Below are positions 37,401 through 48,978 of a stretch of DNA of 64,000 nucleotides, piece by piece. This DNA comes from Neckera pumila. Its lineage: Eukaryota; Streptophyta; Bryopsida; Hypnales; Neckeraceae. Every line of letters begins with the position of its first letter. The stretch's first letter is position 1. Location of the stretch: positions 24,689,282 to 24,753,281 of the forward strand of contig OZ018409.1 in assembly GCA_963969595.1 (NCBI GenBank), in the 5' to 3' direction. The translations under genes and the position numbers were made by a program. The notes under the pieces were generated by a model. That model did not search any database, was not told where the DNA came from, and was given only the letters and a program-made list of their open reading frames with translations.

Positions 37401-39143
37401 TAAGTTCACCAAACTCTAATTTCTTCTTAGAATGAAGTTTTGGAATACATATGACCTCATACTTTTTGATAATTGTATTCTATATCATTTTAGTTGCATA
37501 CTTGCCAACTTTAGAAGTAAAAGATGAAATTTAGAACAAACCTCTCCACCTAAGATATTTGGGGGAAGTATAACTTTGACCTAAATATCCAATCAAAAAA
37601 TAATAATGTTCCAAAATGAGAAATATGTCTATATCTTGTGTAAGAATTTGGAAAAATTCCAATCATTGAAGATTGAACTTATAAAAGCTAACCAAATTTC
37701 ATTTGGCTACCTTATAACAGACTGTCCCAAGAATTGTCCTATAGGAATTAATAATGCTAAAGGATAGCTAGAATTTTAATTGATTGTAATTTGCAGTCAA
37801 TGATTTATTTTATGATGTAACAAATGTAGAATGGGTACCTAATTAATTGACACTACTAATTGCTAAAGAACCAATCTATACATTATATATGACATTAAGA
37901 ACTTTTTCAAATTTCAAATTTAAGTTTTTACTCATACAATCATACATTATTTACAACCATAGACATTTTCAAATGTTTGTTTTTATCATTATTATATATT
38001 ACAATGGGAGTGTCTTTAGATTGGAAGCATTAGATGTTAAATATTCTACGAATGCCACCTTAGTAAATTATAACTTGGATTGCATGTCAATTTTAAACAT
38101 CATTGTATGCTCTTTGTTTAATCTAAAAATTCCCATACAATTAACTCATTTAATAACCATTGCCTTAAGATTAACTGTTTATTGAAAAAAGAATATTTGG
38201 ACTCTATCAAGTTATTCTAATGAATTTTTGATACAAATTTATAATGTTAGGTTTGTAAAAAAATATACTTTGACATGCTAATTATGTTCAAAGATGAAAC
38301 AAACTTTTTAGTGCAACTACAATGGGTCAAACTAAATCCAATAAGCTTTTTTTGTTTTTTTGCCATGAGTTTGAAATTTTTTTAAATAATATAAATTAAA
38401 ATTTTTAAATGGATTAAAGTAAGATCATGCATGATATTAGTTGATATATTGAAAAAAAAATTACACTAAATAAATTACACCAAGATATAAAAGATGATGT
38501 AATTCTAATGCACAGCCCACAACAATTGCAATAGAAAGTGTACTATAATATTTTTTTTAAATCATATTTTAAAACTTGACATACTATATAGAGGTAATAT
38601 CAATTGAAACAAATTTCATTTTTAAAATTTATAAGTTTATAAATGAAACAGAAACTATACCTATCGAGCTTTGATCCAAAATATAAATGAATTGTATTGA
38701 TCACCAGATCAGAAAATTATCGACACACATGGGGGTTAACCGTTTAAAATGTTCACCAAGAGACGCAAATCATAACACCAAGAGACGCAAATCATAACAT
38801 TATAAAACGAGTCAAGTCCTTAAGGCAATTGTCAGACCCTTAACCTTAAGCAAATTGAGGCCAGCAAGTTCCACCTACTGTATCTCAGCTACGAAGACAT
38901 CTGCATGGTTTAATAATTTTATGTTTCTTGCAACTTAACAGCGCCAATTAAGATAAACTCGAGTTTAATCTCCAACTTGAAAAGTAAAGGGAGCTAAGCA
39001 GTTCATTATGAATTTAAAAAATCAGTATGAAGATCAGCAGTAGGATAAACTTCGTTTTCCCTGCCTACTTGCAACACACTCCACACATCCCCGGAAGAAT
39101 GGAAAACAAGAGTCTTCAAGGTATATTACAACAGGAATAAAAT
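37401..39143. other. AT-rich intergenic region, no gene seen
   Basis: Strongly AT-rich, with only short ORFs lacking any motif. The right end should contain the 3' UTR of the minus-strand gene that follows. Confidence 0.5.
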
Positions 39144-40803
39144 CTACTTCTCCTTGGGCTTGACCTGAAATAGATTAGCAAGGCTGAAAGCAGAGTCCTC
39201 TACCTCCTTGCCAGCCTCCTTGGTCTTCACGTCCACAGCAGTAGCCGACTTGGCAAGGAACCTCTTCGTCTCCGTTTTAAGGTCAGACTTGGCTTGCTTG
39301 CGATCAGAGCCGTTCTGGAGATTTGAGAGTTTGTCGAACGCGTTTTCCTTCTCAGCAGATTTTTTTTCCGTCCCAACAGGCTTTACTTCTGCCTTGGTAT
39401 CCTTGTCGTCAGAGTCGTTCTGTAGCATGGAATGTAGGTCGACATGTGAGAGTTTCTCAAAAAAGGTGTCCTCAGAAGATTCCTCTTCATCGTCGCCTCC
39501 TACCATTTTTTTAACAGACTTAAATGGATCATTGAGCTTATCTGTGACTCCTCTCACCACCTTCACCACTCCAAACCTCCAAGCAATTGTGGACACCACC
39601 ATGATCCCTATTATCCCATGTGTAATTCGATTGCTCTTCAGGATCTCCTTCTTCTCATCAGAGGCAGTGATATTCTTGACCTTGTGTCGCTTCTTTGATG
39701 ATTTCATTGATTTCACAATGAAGTCAATTGCCTCCGTGTTCCGTGTTACCGACACTAATGCCGCTTCAGCTGCATCTGCTGCTGCCTTGGCAGCCATAGC
39801 TGCCGCTTCTAGCGTCACCCTTAGTTCTTCAGTGGACGGCGAGGATGATTTTCTCTCTTTGCCACGGCGTCTGTCAGAACTTCTGGTAGGTTTATGAACG
39901 TCTTGAACCTCAGTTGGAAGTTTTTCTTTAGGTCTCCGACTACTGTGCCTCTGATTTCTCCTCAAATTGTGAACCTAAAATATAATACAAGGAGTTGCGT
40001 AAGAGCACCAAACTGCAATCGAAAAGTCATACTTACACATACTACCATCTAAGGAGGAGACACAAAAAAAAGCCAGGGACCTAATCCTGTCTCCTGTACT
40101 GATCCCTGTTACCAACAGCAACTCATCAATTCGTACACTCGGTTGAACTTGGTGTAAGAAAGACTTGGCTACTAATCGCCTATGTCTTTCTTACACCATG
40201 GAAAGGAAATTGGGTTGCCTAAAGTCACTTCTAGCCCGCAAACTCCCACTTTTGAAATTGCATAAGACATTCATGAGTAGTGATAAAAATTTGATCTCAA
40301 CAGATTTGGCTATTATACCGAAAGTGATCACTCCATATCTTCGTACTTATCTCTCAAAAATCACACGCACATATTGGTTCAAATGATCAAAGAGACGCAG
40401 AAATTGTCTTCTACCTTACTTGCACAAGTGAAATGAAAGAAGGGAAACCTCAATATACCTGCTCCAACAAATTTGCGAGCAGCTCCGTGTCCTCAGGGGT
40501 TGACGATCTGGCTGCTGGACCGTTCACAGAGTCAGCAGAGTGCAGTTCTTCGTCGTTAAACCTTCCTCGTCTCCTGGTCCCTTCCTCGATTCTCCTTGCA
40601 TTTTCCGAAATCCGTTCGGGAATACCCCCATCGCGCTTTTGCTGTGAAGAATACCTCTTGAGCGTCCAGAGGATCGCGCCTTCCACTAAATTCAGAGTAT
40701 CCACCTCACTACCAGTCTCACTGAGCGTATCATCGTTCTCCGTCTGCATCAACCCATCTGACCCCGACGCCGCAGACGACACAACCTCGCTTCTCTCCAT
40801 CAC
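39144..40803 (-). CDS. uncharacterised plant protein with one hydrophobic segment, two exons
   Basis: Exon 1 is 40803-40459 (115 codons) and exon 2 is 39974-39144 (276 codons plus TAG), joined by a GT-AG intron in phase 0, giving 391 aa. The N-terminus is acidic, followed by a block that looks conserved (VEGAILWTLKRYSSQQKRD). Next come a basic region rich in Arg and Lys, an alanine-rich stretch likely to form a helix or coiled coil (EAAAMAAKAAADAAEAAL), and one hydrophobic segment at about residues 232-256 (THGIIGIMVVSTIAW) that could span a membrane. The C-terminus is charged, with two similar KLS..LQN(D/G)SD motifs. Higher GC than flanks, matched splice phases and a clean two-exon structure make it a real gene. 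I do not recognise the family and assign no function. Confidence 0.85.
40150..40198. repeat. short hairpin in the intron of the minus-strand gene
   Basis: Perfect 15-bp arms, TGGTGTAAGAAAGAC and GTCTTTCTTACACCA, separated by 19 bases. It may be a tiny MITE or an intronic stem-loop. Confidence 0.75.
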
Positions 40804-41454
40804 CTCCGCATTCGCAACCTCGGAAGCGCTACTCGTTCAGCATCTCTTCCTGTGTCAATAACCGAATTACCAATCACAAAGATACCGAATACAATGCTTT
40901 TCTCTTTTGCGCAATTGATGAGCGCCACCAATGACCTAGCATTGTAACTTCACCATGACATTGTATTCTTCAGTTTAAAAACTGCTACAATGCCCACAAA
41001 CATTGGAAAATCCTTCGAAGTGAAATATCTGAGCCATGAAACGAAAAACAGGGGAGGGCGATGACAGACTCAAATACCTCAAAGAGTGAACAGAATTCAG
41101 GAGAATTGTTGTCAAGCTGAAGCGCAAAGGCAACTAATAAGCTACCTCAATCGTCAACAATGCTGAGCTCGAGCTATATCTGCTGACATAGGAGATCGCC
41201 ATTGCTAAGAAAGTCAAAACCCTAGGTTGGGAAACAAGTTGGGAAAGGAAATCCTATGGCCAGGAATCACACATGGCGGCGGGGGCCAATAAGGAGGGAA
41301 CAAGTGCAAGCAAGGTTTGAAGCAACCAACGGCATTTGGTCGAAGCAGTGGATTCGAGCATTCAAAGATATTTCACACACCTGTTAAAAAAAACAAAATT
41401 TAAACGATATTTCACTCCTATAGGCAGACTTGACTTTTTCAACGATTTTCTCTA
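40804..41454 (-). promoter_or_regulatory. upstream region of the minus-strand gene
   Basis: This segment lies upstream of the start codon at 40803 and should hold its promoter and 5' UTR. No TATA box or transcription start can be fixed with confidence, and no other gene is seen. Confidence 0.35.
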
Positions 41455-41935
41455 ATTTATAAAAAAATTCCTTATGATCAAATATTATATTCTTTCAATC
41501 TAGATGTGATATTGTTGTATTTGCTTTTAATGTATAATTCTTCTTTTAGTATATTTTGTGGAGCCTTTGATGGACGAGGCCTATAATCAAGGGGAATCAA
41601 TCCAAAATTATCAATGTTTTTTAAAGTCATTTATGAATCATTTTTTTGAGTGCTCAAGTGATCTAGGATTAATTCTTGAAGGGTAAAGCCCTATCAACAA
41701 GGTAGTTAGCCAAAATTATCAAATTTCATGATGAATAAAGTGCATTCTTTCTTTCTACAATTTCCTTGAAAGTCATCCATTAGCAATTTTAGTCATCAAG
41801 CTTATTAAGTTAAGACCCTACGATTACAGTTTGAAAAATTATTAATATTGTTATAACTTGTAAAAGCTTTGGATTCTCATTTATTGTGAATTGCATATTC
41901 TAAGAAGCTCAAGAAAAGCCTCAAGCATTTAGGAA
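41455..41935 (-). mobile_element. family B fragment (copy 3)
   Basis: Contains blocks shared with family B copy 2 (TTATGATCAAA, GATATTGTTGT, AAGAAGCTCAAGAAAAGCC, CAAGCATTTAGG). It ends at TTACACCC, a degenerate form of the TTAACCCC junction, where family D-like sequence begins. Confidence 0.55.
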
Positions 41936-41940
41936 TTACA

Positions 41941-42160
41941 CCCTAAAAGACCATGACTATTATACCCCAAAAACCACCCAATAATTGTCATTTCTAGTGC
42001 CAAATCTTCCAAGACATTTGAAAATTAAAATATTGCATCTAAATGTAAAATCTTAAGCAACAATATTATATTAGTGTAGGAGAAAAAATTCATAGCATTT
42101 GGTTGTATAGATTAGAAGCTAGATACATGCATTATTTGAAATGAGTAAAAAAAATTTTGG
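41941..42160 (+). mobile_element. family D fragment
   Basis: CCCTAAAAGACCATGAC, CCAAAAACCACCCAATAATT and GTCATTTCTAGTGC resemble the left end of the family D element at 24842. The match decays within about 200 bp. Confidence 0.5.
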
Positions 42161-43918
42161 ACCCTTGCCTTGCACAACTGCCAATTTCAAGTCCCCTTCA
42201 GTATTAACTCCTGCACTACATGAAGCTGTGGTAAAAATCCATTGTCATGGAGAGTATATTGCCTTCATCCATGCCAAATTTGAGAAGATTTGAAGAACTT
42301 CTAGTTAGCCTTTACAACCTTGCAATTCAAGGATGTCCAAAAATTAGCCCCATACATTGCAAATTTTTATGGAATTCTTAGGGCACTCTAAAATTCATAC
42401 AAATAGCAATCCAAACGTTGTTTATATGGAAAACTTCCTTTAGGAAAAGAAATTCATAATTTTTTTAAGTCCTCTTCACCGTAATGGATACACACTTTGG
42501 AAAAGTCCTCAACAATAGAGGCTATCACTTTCGAGGGTAGTAGTGTTTAGCTACACTAATATAACTATAGGACGCCATGCACTTGAGTGAAAGTGTATGG
42601 CTACTTCCTTAAGAGTCAAACTTCTTAGTTATTCATGAATAGTATGTTAGGTGTCTTCTAGAATATATACTTGTGTGTGGCCATTTGAAGCCGTAAAATG
42701 TCTCTTTGAAACCACGAATGCATCTTTTTGAAGCATTTTAATATATATATATAGACTATATATTGAAGGCAAGATAGGATAACCTTAATCTTACTATCAC
42801 AAGTCTTGAAGCCTTATAGCAAAGTTTGTTTCTTGTACTTCTTTATACAATACTCATCTTGTGAAACTCTTGTAATATTTTTGGTCTTGCTACTTGTTTT
42901 AGCTTAGAATTTTCTTTGATTTTAACATTGATTACTTATCTTTGACATTGACATAAGACCCAAAATATTGAAACATTCAATTTTTCATATGAAGGAAACC
43001 AAGAATAATCGATGGAAGGAGGTAGAAGGTTGGGTTTTGCCCTCACCCCCTTCATACCTCCCCAAACTCCCATCATCTCCCTTGCAATTCTATTCGAGGG
43101 CATTAGAGGAAATCTAGACCATGTAGAGGGCTGTTGGAAGTACAATAAAATGTGCAATTACAGAAGTAAAATAATAATAAAAAACATTTTTTATTTTCAA
43201 AAACATGATCACGGTGTGTGCCACATAGGATTGGGACTATATTTTTTATTTTTGTTTAAAAATAAATATAAAATAAAAATAAAAATAACTCTGGGTTTGT
43301 ACATCTGGCCAAAAGAAATGACCCTCGATACGGTCCAAATTTCCTCTAATAGAATGCAAACTCCAATTCTACCATCTCCCACCCTATCTTAGATTCCTAC
43401 TTTTGCCCCGCATCTGCTACTTCATATCCTATTCCCACCACCTCACATGTCCAATCCAACCACCTTGTTCTTCTACTAGGACATTTTAGAATCTCATTTG
43501 GTCTCCAAATTCCAAATATGAAAAAAAAATTGTGAAATTAAAAAAAAAAAAATTCAACAAAAACTAATAAATGACATATGCTAAACCTTGCAATAAAAAT
43601 GTTACTAGAATTTGCAATAAAATTTGCAACAAAAACAGACATAGAAAATTCTCCTAAGATAAGCCCTCACCACTACAAGAGGAGTCATTGAAGGTTGCTA
43701 TAATATTGGACAAAACATCTTTTTGTTAGGCACAAATATTTGGAATTATACATTGGACAATGCCAAGGGGTCTTAGGTAATGTCTCTTAGTTCCAACATT
43801 GCATATTATATATGAGTTTCTCAACTTCATACAAATTGAGTAACAAACGCAATGGTTTAATGGTGTTAGGGTACATTTGGTCATAAGTTTCTATGGCAAA
43901 CTTACTAGTTTGCACTTG
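42161..43918. other. intergenic region, no gene seen
   Basis: AT-rich with scattered short ORFs. A (TA)n run lies near 42741-42755. CACTACAAGAGG at 43672 resembles a CACTA-type end but has no partner that I could find. Confidence 0.45.
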
Positions 43919-43922
43919 TTAA

Positions 43923-44731
43923 CCCCTAAGTGCCTAAGGCTTTCCAAGTGTGTTCTTCCTATGAAAAAAGAACATGGACTTATAGTTATTCCCAATGACG
44001 CAAATTGTTTTTTTTTTCAAAATCTAACCTTACAGATGTTTAAAGAACTAGCTTATTAGTTTATATACCAATTTTGAGTGAAAAATTGCATAGGAGTTGT
44101 GAGATCATAACAAGAGAAATGTATGTTTTCTATTTTTAGTATGCTGCCCCTCCCCACAATGTTTGAGAAATTTGCATATAAATATTTTTGGGGATTGGAG
44201 GTGACATGAACAACTACAAATTATGTTAGCACACTAAAATACACTTTCAAAAAACTTCATTTTACATGAAAAGCTATCACTCATTACACAATCCACCTTG
44301 CAAATGTTGAAATGCAATTTTTTTATAAGTAGAAATCGCAAATAACTCTAAATCAACATTTTCATGTTTAAATTTTCAATGGTGCAAATCATGAAAACAC
44401 TTTAATCTTTCCATTGGAACCATTTTCAAAGCAAATGAATAAGTAGAACTTTTCAGATCTCAATTCAAGTAAAATTGGCAAGCTTTGCTTAAAGCCGAGA
44501 AATAAAATAAAATTTGTAAGCTTTATTCTTCCTCAATGAGACATATATGCTTTTGAGGACCTCTCAAAAATCAAATATTTACCCTTTTTAGTGAAAAATC
44601 AAAGTTCCCAATAGTTAACCTCAATATTGCCCGTGAAATTTTTTTGACTGGTCGAAGGAATTTAACTGCCCATACCCAAATGAGCCTGAAATTTTGGAGC
44701 AACCATACTTGGTCGCTCAGGCAATTAGGGG
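43923..44731 (+). mobile_element. TTAA-flanked non-autonomous element, family C copy 2 (809 bp)
   Basis: Flanked by TTAA at 43919-43922 and 44732-44735; ends CCCCTAAGTGCCTAAGG and GCAATTAGGGG. Very similar to 19375-20182 over its full length and in the same orientation, implying fairly recent spread. Its right TTAA lies about 30 bp from the broken piggyBac transposase. Confidence 0.9.
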
Positions 44732-44759
44732 TTAATGTAAATCATTTACATGTTGACAA

Positions 44760-45660
44760 TGGTGGTTTCTATTAGAAGGGAAAAAAACTAATACCCACCA
44801 CCTGTGGACTAGGTTTGATAGGTATACAAAGTTTCAATAGGTCCACCACATCTATTCTATTCATGTAGCTCATGTATTCATCGGGTACACTGGAGAAATT
44901 TGAATTTTCTCTGGTGTAGGTCCATTTCTTTTTGACATTGACATTATCACAAATTAGCATGAAAATTGCATTGGCAATGCATGTGTCAATATAAGAAGCA
45001 TGGGGTGCTTGTCTTTCTACATAATGTAACAAATACCTCATGACTCATGCACCTTCCAATGCAAAGTACCTTGACTACTTTTAGTGAAAGACTATGCATT
45101 CTTTATATAAATCAATAGTCCCTTTTTATTATATCACACCATCCTTGTGGCATAGATTTGCATTTATGCTAGATCTTTGAATAAAACAATGCTAGAGAAG
45201 TAGTTATCCACTACAATGACATAGCCCTTGCCACCATGATTTGCCATTAAATCCATAAAAATTGCACATACAATTGCAAATTCCATCTTTGCCAATGGGG
45301 CCACGTCAATCACTTTTTGAATTGTACTACAATAAATCTCAAAATTTGATATAAATTTTTGCCCCACGATCTGCTAAGAACCAAAATTTGATGCTCCACT
45401 TTTGCAATTTCTTGGCATATATTGCAAAGCCGAGCAATACATACCTTGTAATGAATCATCATCTTGTCAATGGTAGTATATTTACCAGAACTTCTAAGGA
45501 CTTTGGCAATTGTTGCGAATTGCTTTAATTAAGAATCGAACTTGTTCCATCATATCATAGCTTGTTAAGTCTTTCTCTCTATTATAATTTTCCAGATTTG
45601 TGATTTGTAAGCACCTTGTCAACATTACAAAGTGGCTTCAAGACATAGATCTTGTTATCA
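44760..45660 (-). pseudogene. degenerate piggyBac-type (DDE_Tnp_1_7) transposase
   Basis: Read on the minus strand with frame changes, this carries the ordered motifs of a piggyBac/PGBD transposase. These are KYTTIDKMMIHYK (usual IDE.M..FKGR); KKLQKWSIKFWFLAD near 45370-45415 (usual KP.KWGIK.W.L.D, with the first catalytic Asp); NFEIYC; GYVIVVDNYFSSIVLFKDLA at 45167-45227 (usual DN.FTS..L, second Asp); IYATRMV (usual YATGTVR); YIM-stop-KDKHPMLLI (usual W.DK.PV.LLST); and DEYMSYMNRIDVVDLL near 44835-44880 (usual EY...MGGVD..D, third Asp). At least two frameshifts and several stops show it is dead. The C-terminal part is cut off at or near the TTAA of the family C element. It is the only trace of a coding source for the TTAA elements in the window. 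Family assignment is by motif reading, without a search. Confidence 0.8.
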
Positions 45661-47789
45661 AAGGACAGTTTGTAACAATAAGTTTTGATAATTGGTTGCC
45701 TTTTTATGCCCATGTCTAAAAAAATTGCTATAAATACCTTGAATTCTAGGATAGTAAAGTTCTTCTAATACAATTCTTATTTAGCGAATAATGAAAGCAA
45801 AAAAAATCCATATAAAATTGTCTTTTGAACTCAATTTTAAAACTTTCTCATAAAAACAAAAACAAAATATACGAATTGTTTAGTAGAACATTCTTACTAT
45901 TAGAATTAGCAATTCTTAATTCCTAATAAATTTTTTTAGCAATTCAGGCTTTTCTTTCATGTAGTGCCACCTTCCACTTTATAATTTTTTTGAAGATGAA
46001 CATAAAAGTTTTTTTGGTTAATTTTTTATATATACATTTTCAAACCATTTTCCAATGTATTTACTGAAATGCATAGGTTATGGGACATGTATGTTATTTT
46101 CTAAAAATGTTTAAAGATAAAATTTCACCCTTTGGAAGAATTAGAAAAAGCTTACATTTTAAAGTTTAGATACATTGAACTTAAAATTGGTGGGAAATTT
46201 TGGGAGGATGTACTTAAACTATTTGACTTCATTAAAAATAAATATAAATTAAGAATTTTGCGTTGCTTTGTGTACGAGTATTTTGAAGCAGTTTTGGGCC
46301 TTTGAATGTGAAAGAGCTTTAGGAATTAATGTACTCAATATGAATTTTCTTCACTTTTTCTTCAAAAATTCACAAGTATTTTACAAAAATATATGAAATT
46401 CTTATGACTAGTAGAAGACATATGAACTCATGTTTGAAAAATAAAAAATTAATATTTTATTTTTTTCATATGTGGCAAAATGGAGCTTAATTCTAAAATG
46501 CCCAAGCAATCAAGAAGAAGATGATGAATGATTTTGAGAGAAATTACTTAAATAAAGAAGACACCTATTTATTTATACATTAGAAGGATTTGGGGCCTCT
46601 CGAAGACCGCAAGTTTCTAGATTGTGGGAACTTTGGGAACTCTGTAGTAACTCCAATTGGAGGTGGTCGAGACACTGCCCCATCAGATTTTATTAAATAA
46701 CTCAAATTTCAAATATTTTTTGTATTTTTTAATTGTTTAAATATAATCTTCAATTTTTAATTTTTATTATTGACTATTCCCAATGGAAACAACCCTTAAA
46801 CATTCTTTTGGAGGCCCCAAATCCCCTCTAATGTGTTTGATCATTGTTGGTTGACTAACTCTATAATAGGCCTTGTTCTTATAGGATAAAAAAATAAAGG
46901 AAATTGAAGTTTAGCTGCATGAAAGTAGGTCCTTTTCTCTAGAGTGAGCTTACATACACATTGTGAAATTGTGATTTTCCTATAATTCCCATTGCTTAAA
47001 CTAAGGTAAATAAGTCCATTCACATGCAAGAGCCCCATAATAGACACTTTGGGAATGACCCATTCAAGTCTTGCATGAACCCATGACAAACTCTTTATCA
47101 AAAAAATGAGATTTGGGCTACATTCAATTGAATTCATGGCCACAATCCATGTCTTAAATGACAATGGTGGAGTGATTAATGACTACAATAGGAACCTCCA
47201 TCTTTTGAGTGTAAATTCATCACAAGAAGTGAGTTTTAGGCCTTTATATTTTGACCATTAGTTAGGAATTATTGGGACCACTTTAGGTAAGTAAGATGAC
47301 CTTTATGAATACACTTTTTTGCTCGTTTTGGGATAGTCTAGAGACTCTTTTTGGTCAATTGAATATCACACTTCCAAAATTCTTAACAAATTCATCTTTT
47401 CTCCAAAAACTGTAATTTTAATTATTCTCCCATTTCTCCCATTTCTCTTTCATGTGGAAGTTTTAAAAAAAAAAAATTGAACAATGGCAAGTGAGCAAAA
47501 CCAGTCACTCACTCTGCCTGTCATGGGCTGGTTTCCCTCACCAAGGTATTTTCCTAAAATAAAAGTTAAGAAAATCAATCAAGCAGGTATTGTCAGAACT
47601 GAACAAGAAAATGATGTCTAAAATACCTTACCTTCGATGACAATGATCTTCAGTTGGACTTCCCCAATCCATGCAGACAGAATCGTCTTCACTCATCCGA
47701 ATACCAAATATAGTACGGGAACGGGGAACCCTGATGATGATCGGTTAGTTGGTTAAGGAGTAACTACACCTGAAATCGCACCATAACAT
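45661..47789. other. intergenic, with the second copy of a dispersed repeat (47110-47470)
   Basis: No gene is seen; the ORF at 46841-47164 (minus) is probably spurious and overlaps the repeat. Bases 47110-47470 resemble 12330-12660. The N-terminal part of the piggyBac relic may extend a little past 45660, but I cannot trace it. Confidence 0.45.
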
Positions 47790-47932
47790 TATTATGATAG
47801 AAGGCTCTTAAATTGCACGGGCATTAAGAACCGTCCCTATAAATGGCTGTGAAATGGACACTATTATGATAGAAGGCTCTTAAACTGCATGGGCACTAAG
47901 AACCGTCCCTATAAATGGCTGTGAAATGGACA
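47790..47932. repeat. tandem duplication, two 72-bp units
   Basis: Two consecutive units starting TATTATGATAGAAGGCTC and ending near GTGAAATGGACA differ at a few positions. It lies just left of a Tourist-like MITE. Confidence 0.85.
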
Positions 47933-47946
47933 TGAGGTGGTTCTAA

Positions 47947-48055
47947 GGGCCTCTTCACACTATGGCCGTCCAAGTCGAGAGGCCGTGGGACTCTGCAATA
48001 TGATTGGTGGAAACGACGGACTCTCGACTTGGACAGCCATAGTGTGAAGAGGCCC
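47947..48055. mobile_element. Tourist-like (PIF/Harbinger) MITE, 109 bp
   Basis: Ends GGGCCTCTTCACACTATGGC and its reverse complement, flanked by TAA on both sides (47944-47946 and 48056-48058). That is the 3-bp target duplication typical of Harbinger-type MITEs. Inner arms continue with TCCAAGTCGAGAG. Confidence 0.88.
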
Positions 48056-48593
48056 TAAAATTGACCTCTATAGTCATTGAATGAATCAAGGAAACAAGCA
48101 TTATTAATTGCAAGAGCCAATCATTCTCTTTGCTTTCCCCATTTTTTTTTAGAATTGCAAGTGAGCGGTTTATGGAAAACCTATGGCACATAAATAGGCA
48201 CCTATGGCACATCTCGTTTGAAAATTCATAATTAATTCAATAATGCTTCGAAAAATATCAAACCTCTTGTGTTAGAATCCTCTTCTAATTCTCTATATTT
48301 GAAAAATGAGCTAAAAATATTCCCATACAAGTAAGTACATGAAAAAGCCACACCAGCCCTTAGATGAGCGGTTTCTGAGCCTTCTACCCTAACCTTCATT
48401 GGAGGGGTCCCTTTTGCTCCCTCAATATCAGGGCCCCTCCAGCGAATGATGTCCAGGTCTTGTCAAAAGAACAGTACCACCAACCAATAAGCATTGGTTA
48501 AATATAACTAAATTTCCCCCCAGGCATCCAAGGGGGAATTATGCCTCATGTCAGAGGGAAAGAACTCTAAGCATTAACAATGTTATGACGGTT

Positions 48594-48860
48594 CCTAAAA
48601 TCGCACGGTGGATATTCTTGCCTAAAATGTACTCCTACTATTCATATGACTCTATGATTGTTTTTGGATACCTTTATTCTCAACACTTTGAAAATTTGTA
48701 GTTTATTCATACAGTGTCCAATAAAATGCATTCTTAAAGAATCTAAAATCCCCTTTTGACTACCAATGGGAGCCCACAGAAAAAAAATTCAATACAATAG
48801 TGAAAACCATGCTGAATCAGGCTGTATTGCTTAACTGTGCAATTTACGGTGCAGTTACCG
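48594..48860 (+). repeat. dispersed repeat carrying the empty site of family A copy 2
   Basis: Matches 16030-16275 joined to 17199-17225. At the insertion point it reads ATTGCTTAACTGTGCAATTT with a single TTAA, whereas the other copy has the 923-bp element between two TTAA copies. Confidence 0.85.
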
Positions 48861-48936
48861 TGTGAATAAACTACAAATTTCCAAAGTGTTACATGACACT
48901 GTTTCATCAGTAATTCAGTATGAACGACAAGCAAAA

Positions 48937-48978
48937 GCCCCCCCCACCCCCACCCCACACACACACACACAAAAAAAA
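48937..48978. repeat. C-rich and (CA)n simple repeat
   Basis: A run of C and CCCCA units is followed by about nine CA units and a short A run. Confidence 0.85.

Noticed and set aside
39208..39897. 229-codon plus-strand ORF opposite the minus-strand gene
   Set aside because: It is the antisense shadow of exon 2; the minus-strand frame has a matching splice junction and exon 1, the plus frame has neither.
43672..43685. CACTACAAGAGG, a possible CACTA terminus
   Set aside because: It departs from the terminal consensus after nine bases and lacks a partner and subterminal repeats.
46841..47164. 107-codon minus-strand ORF
   Set aside because: It overlaps a dispersed non-coding repeat and has no recognisable domain.
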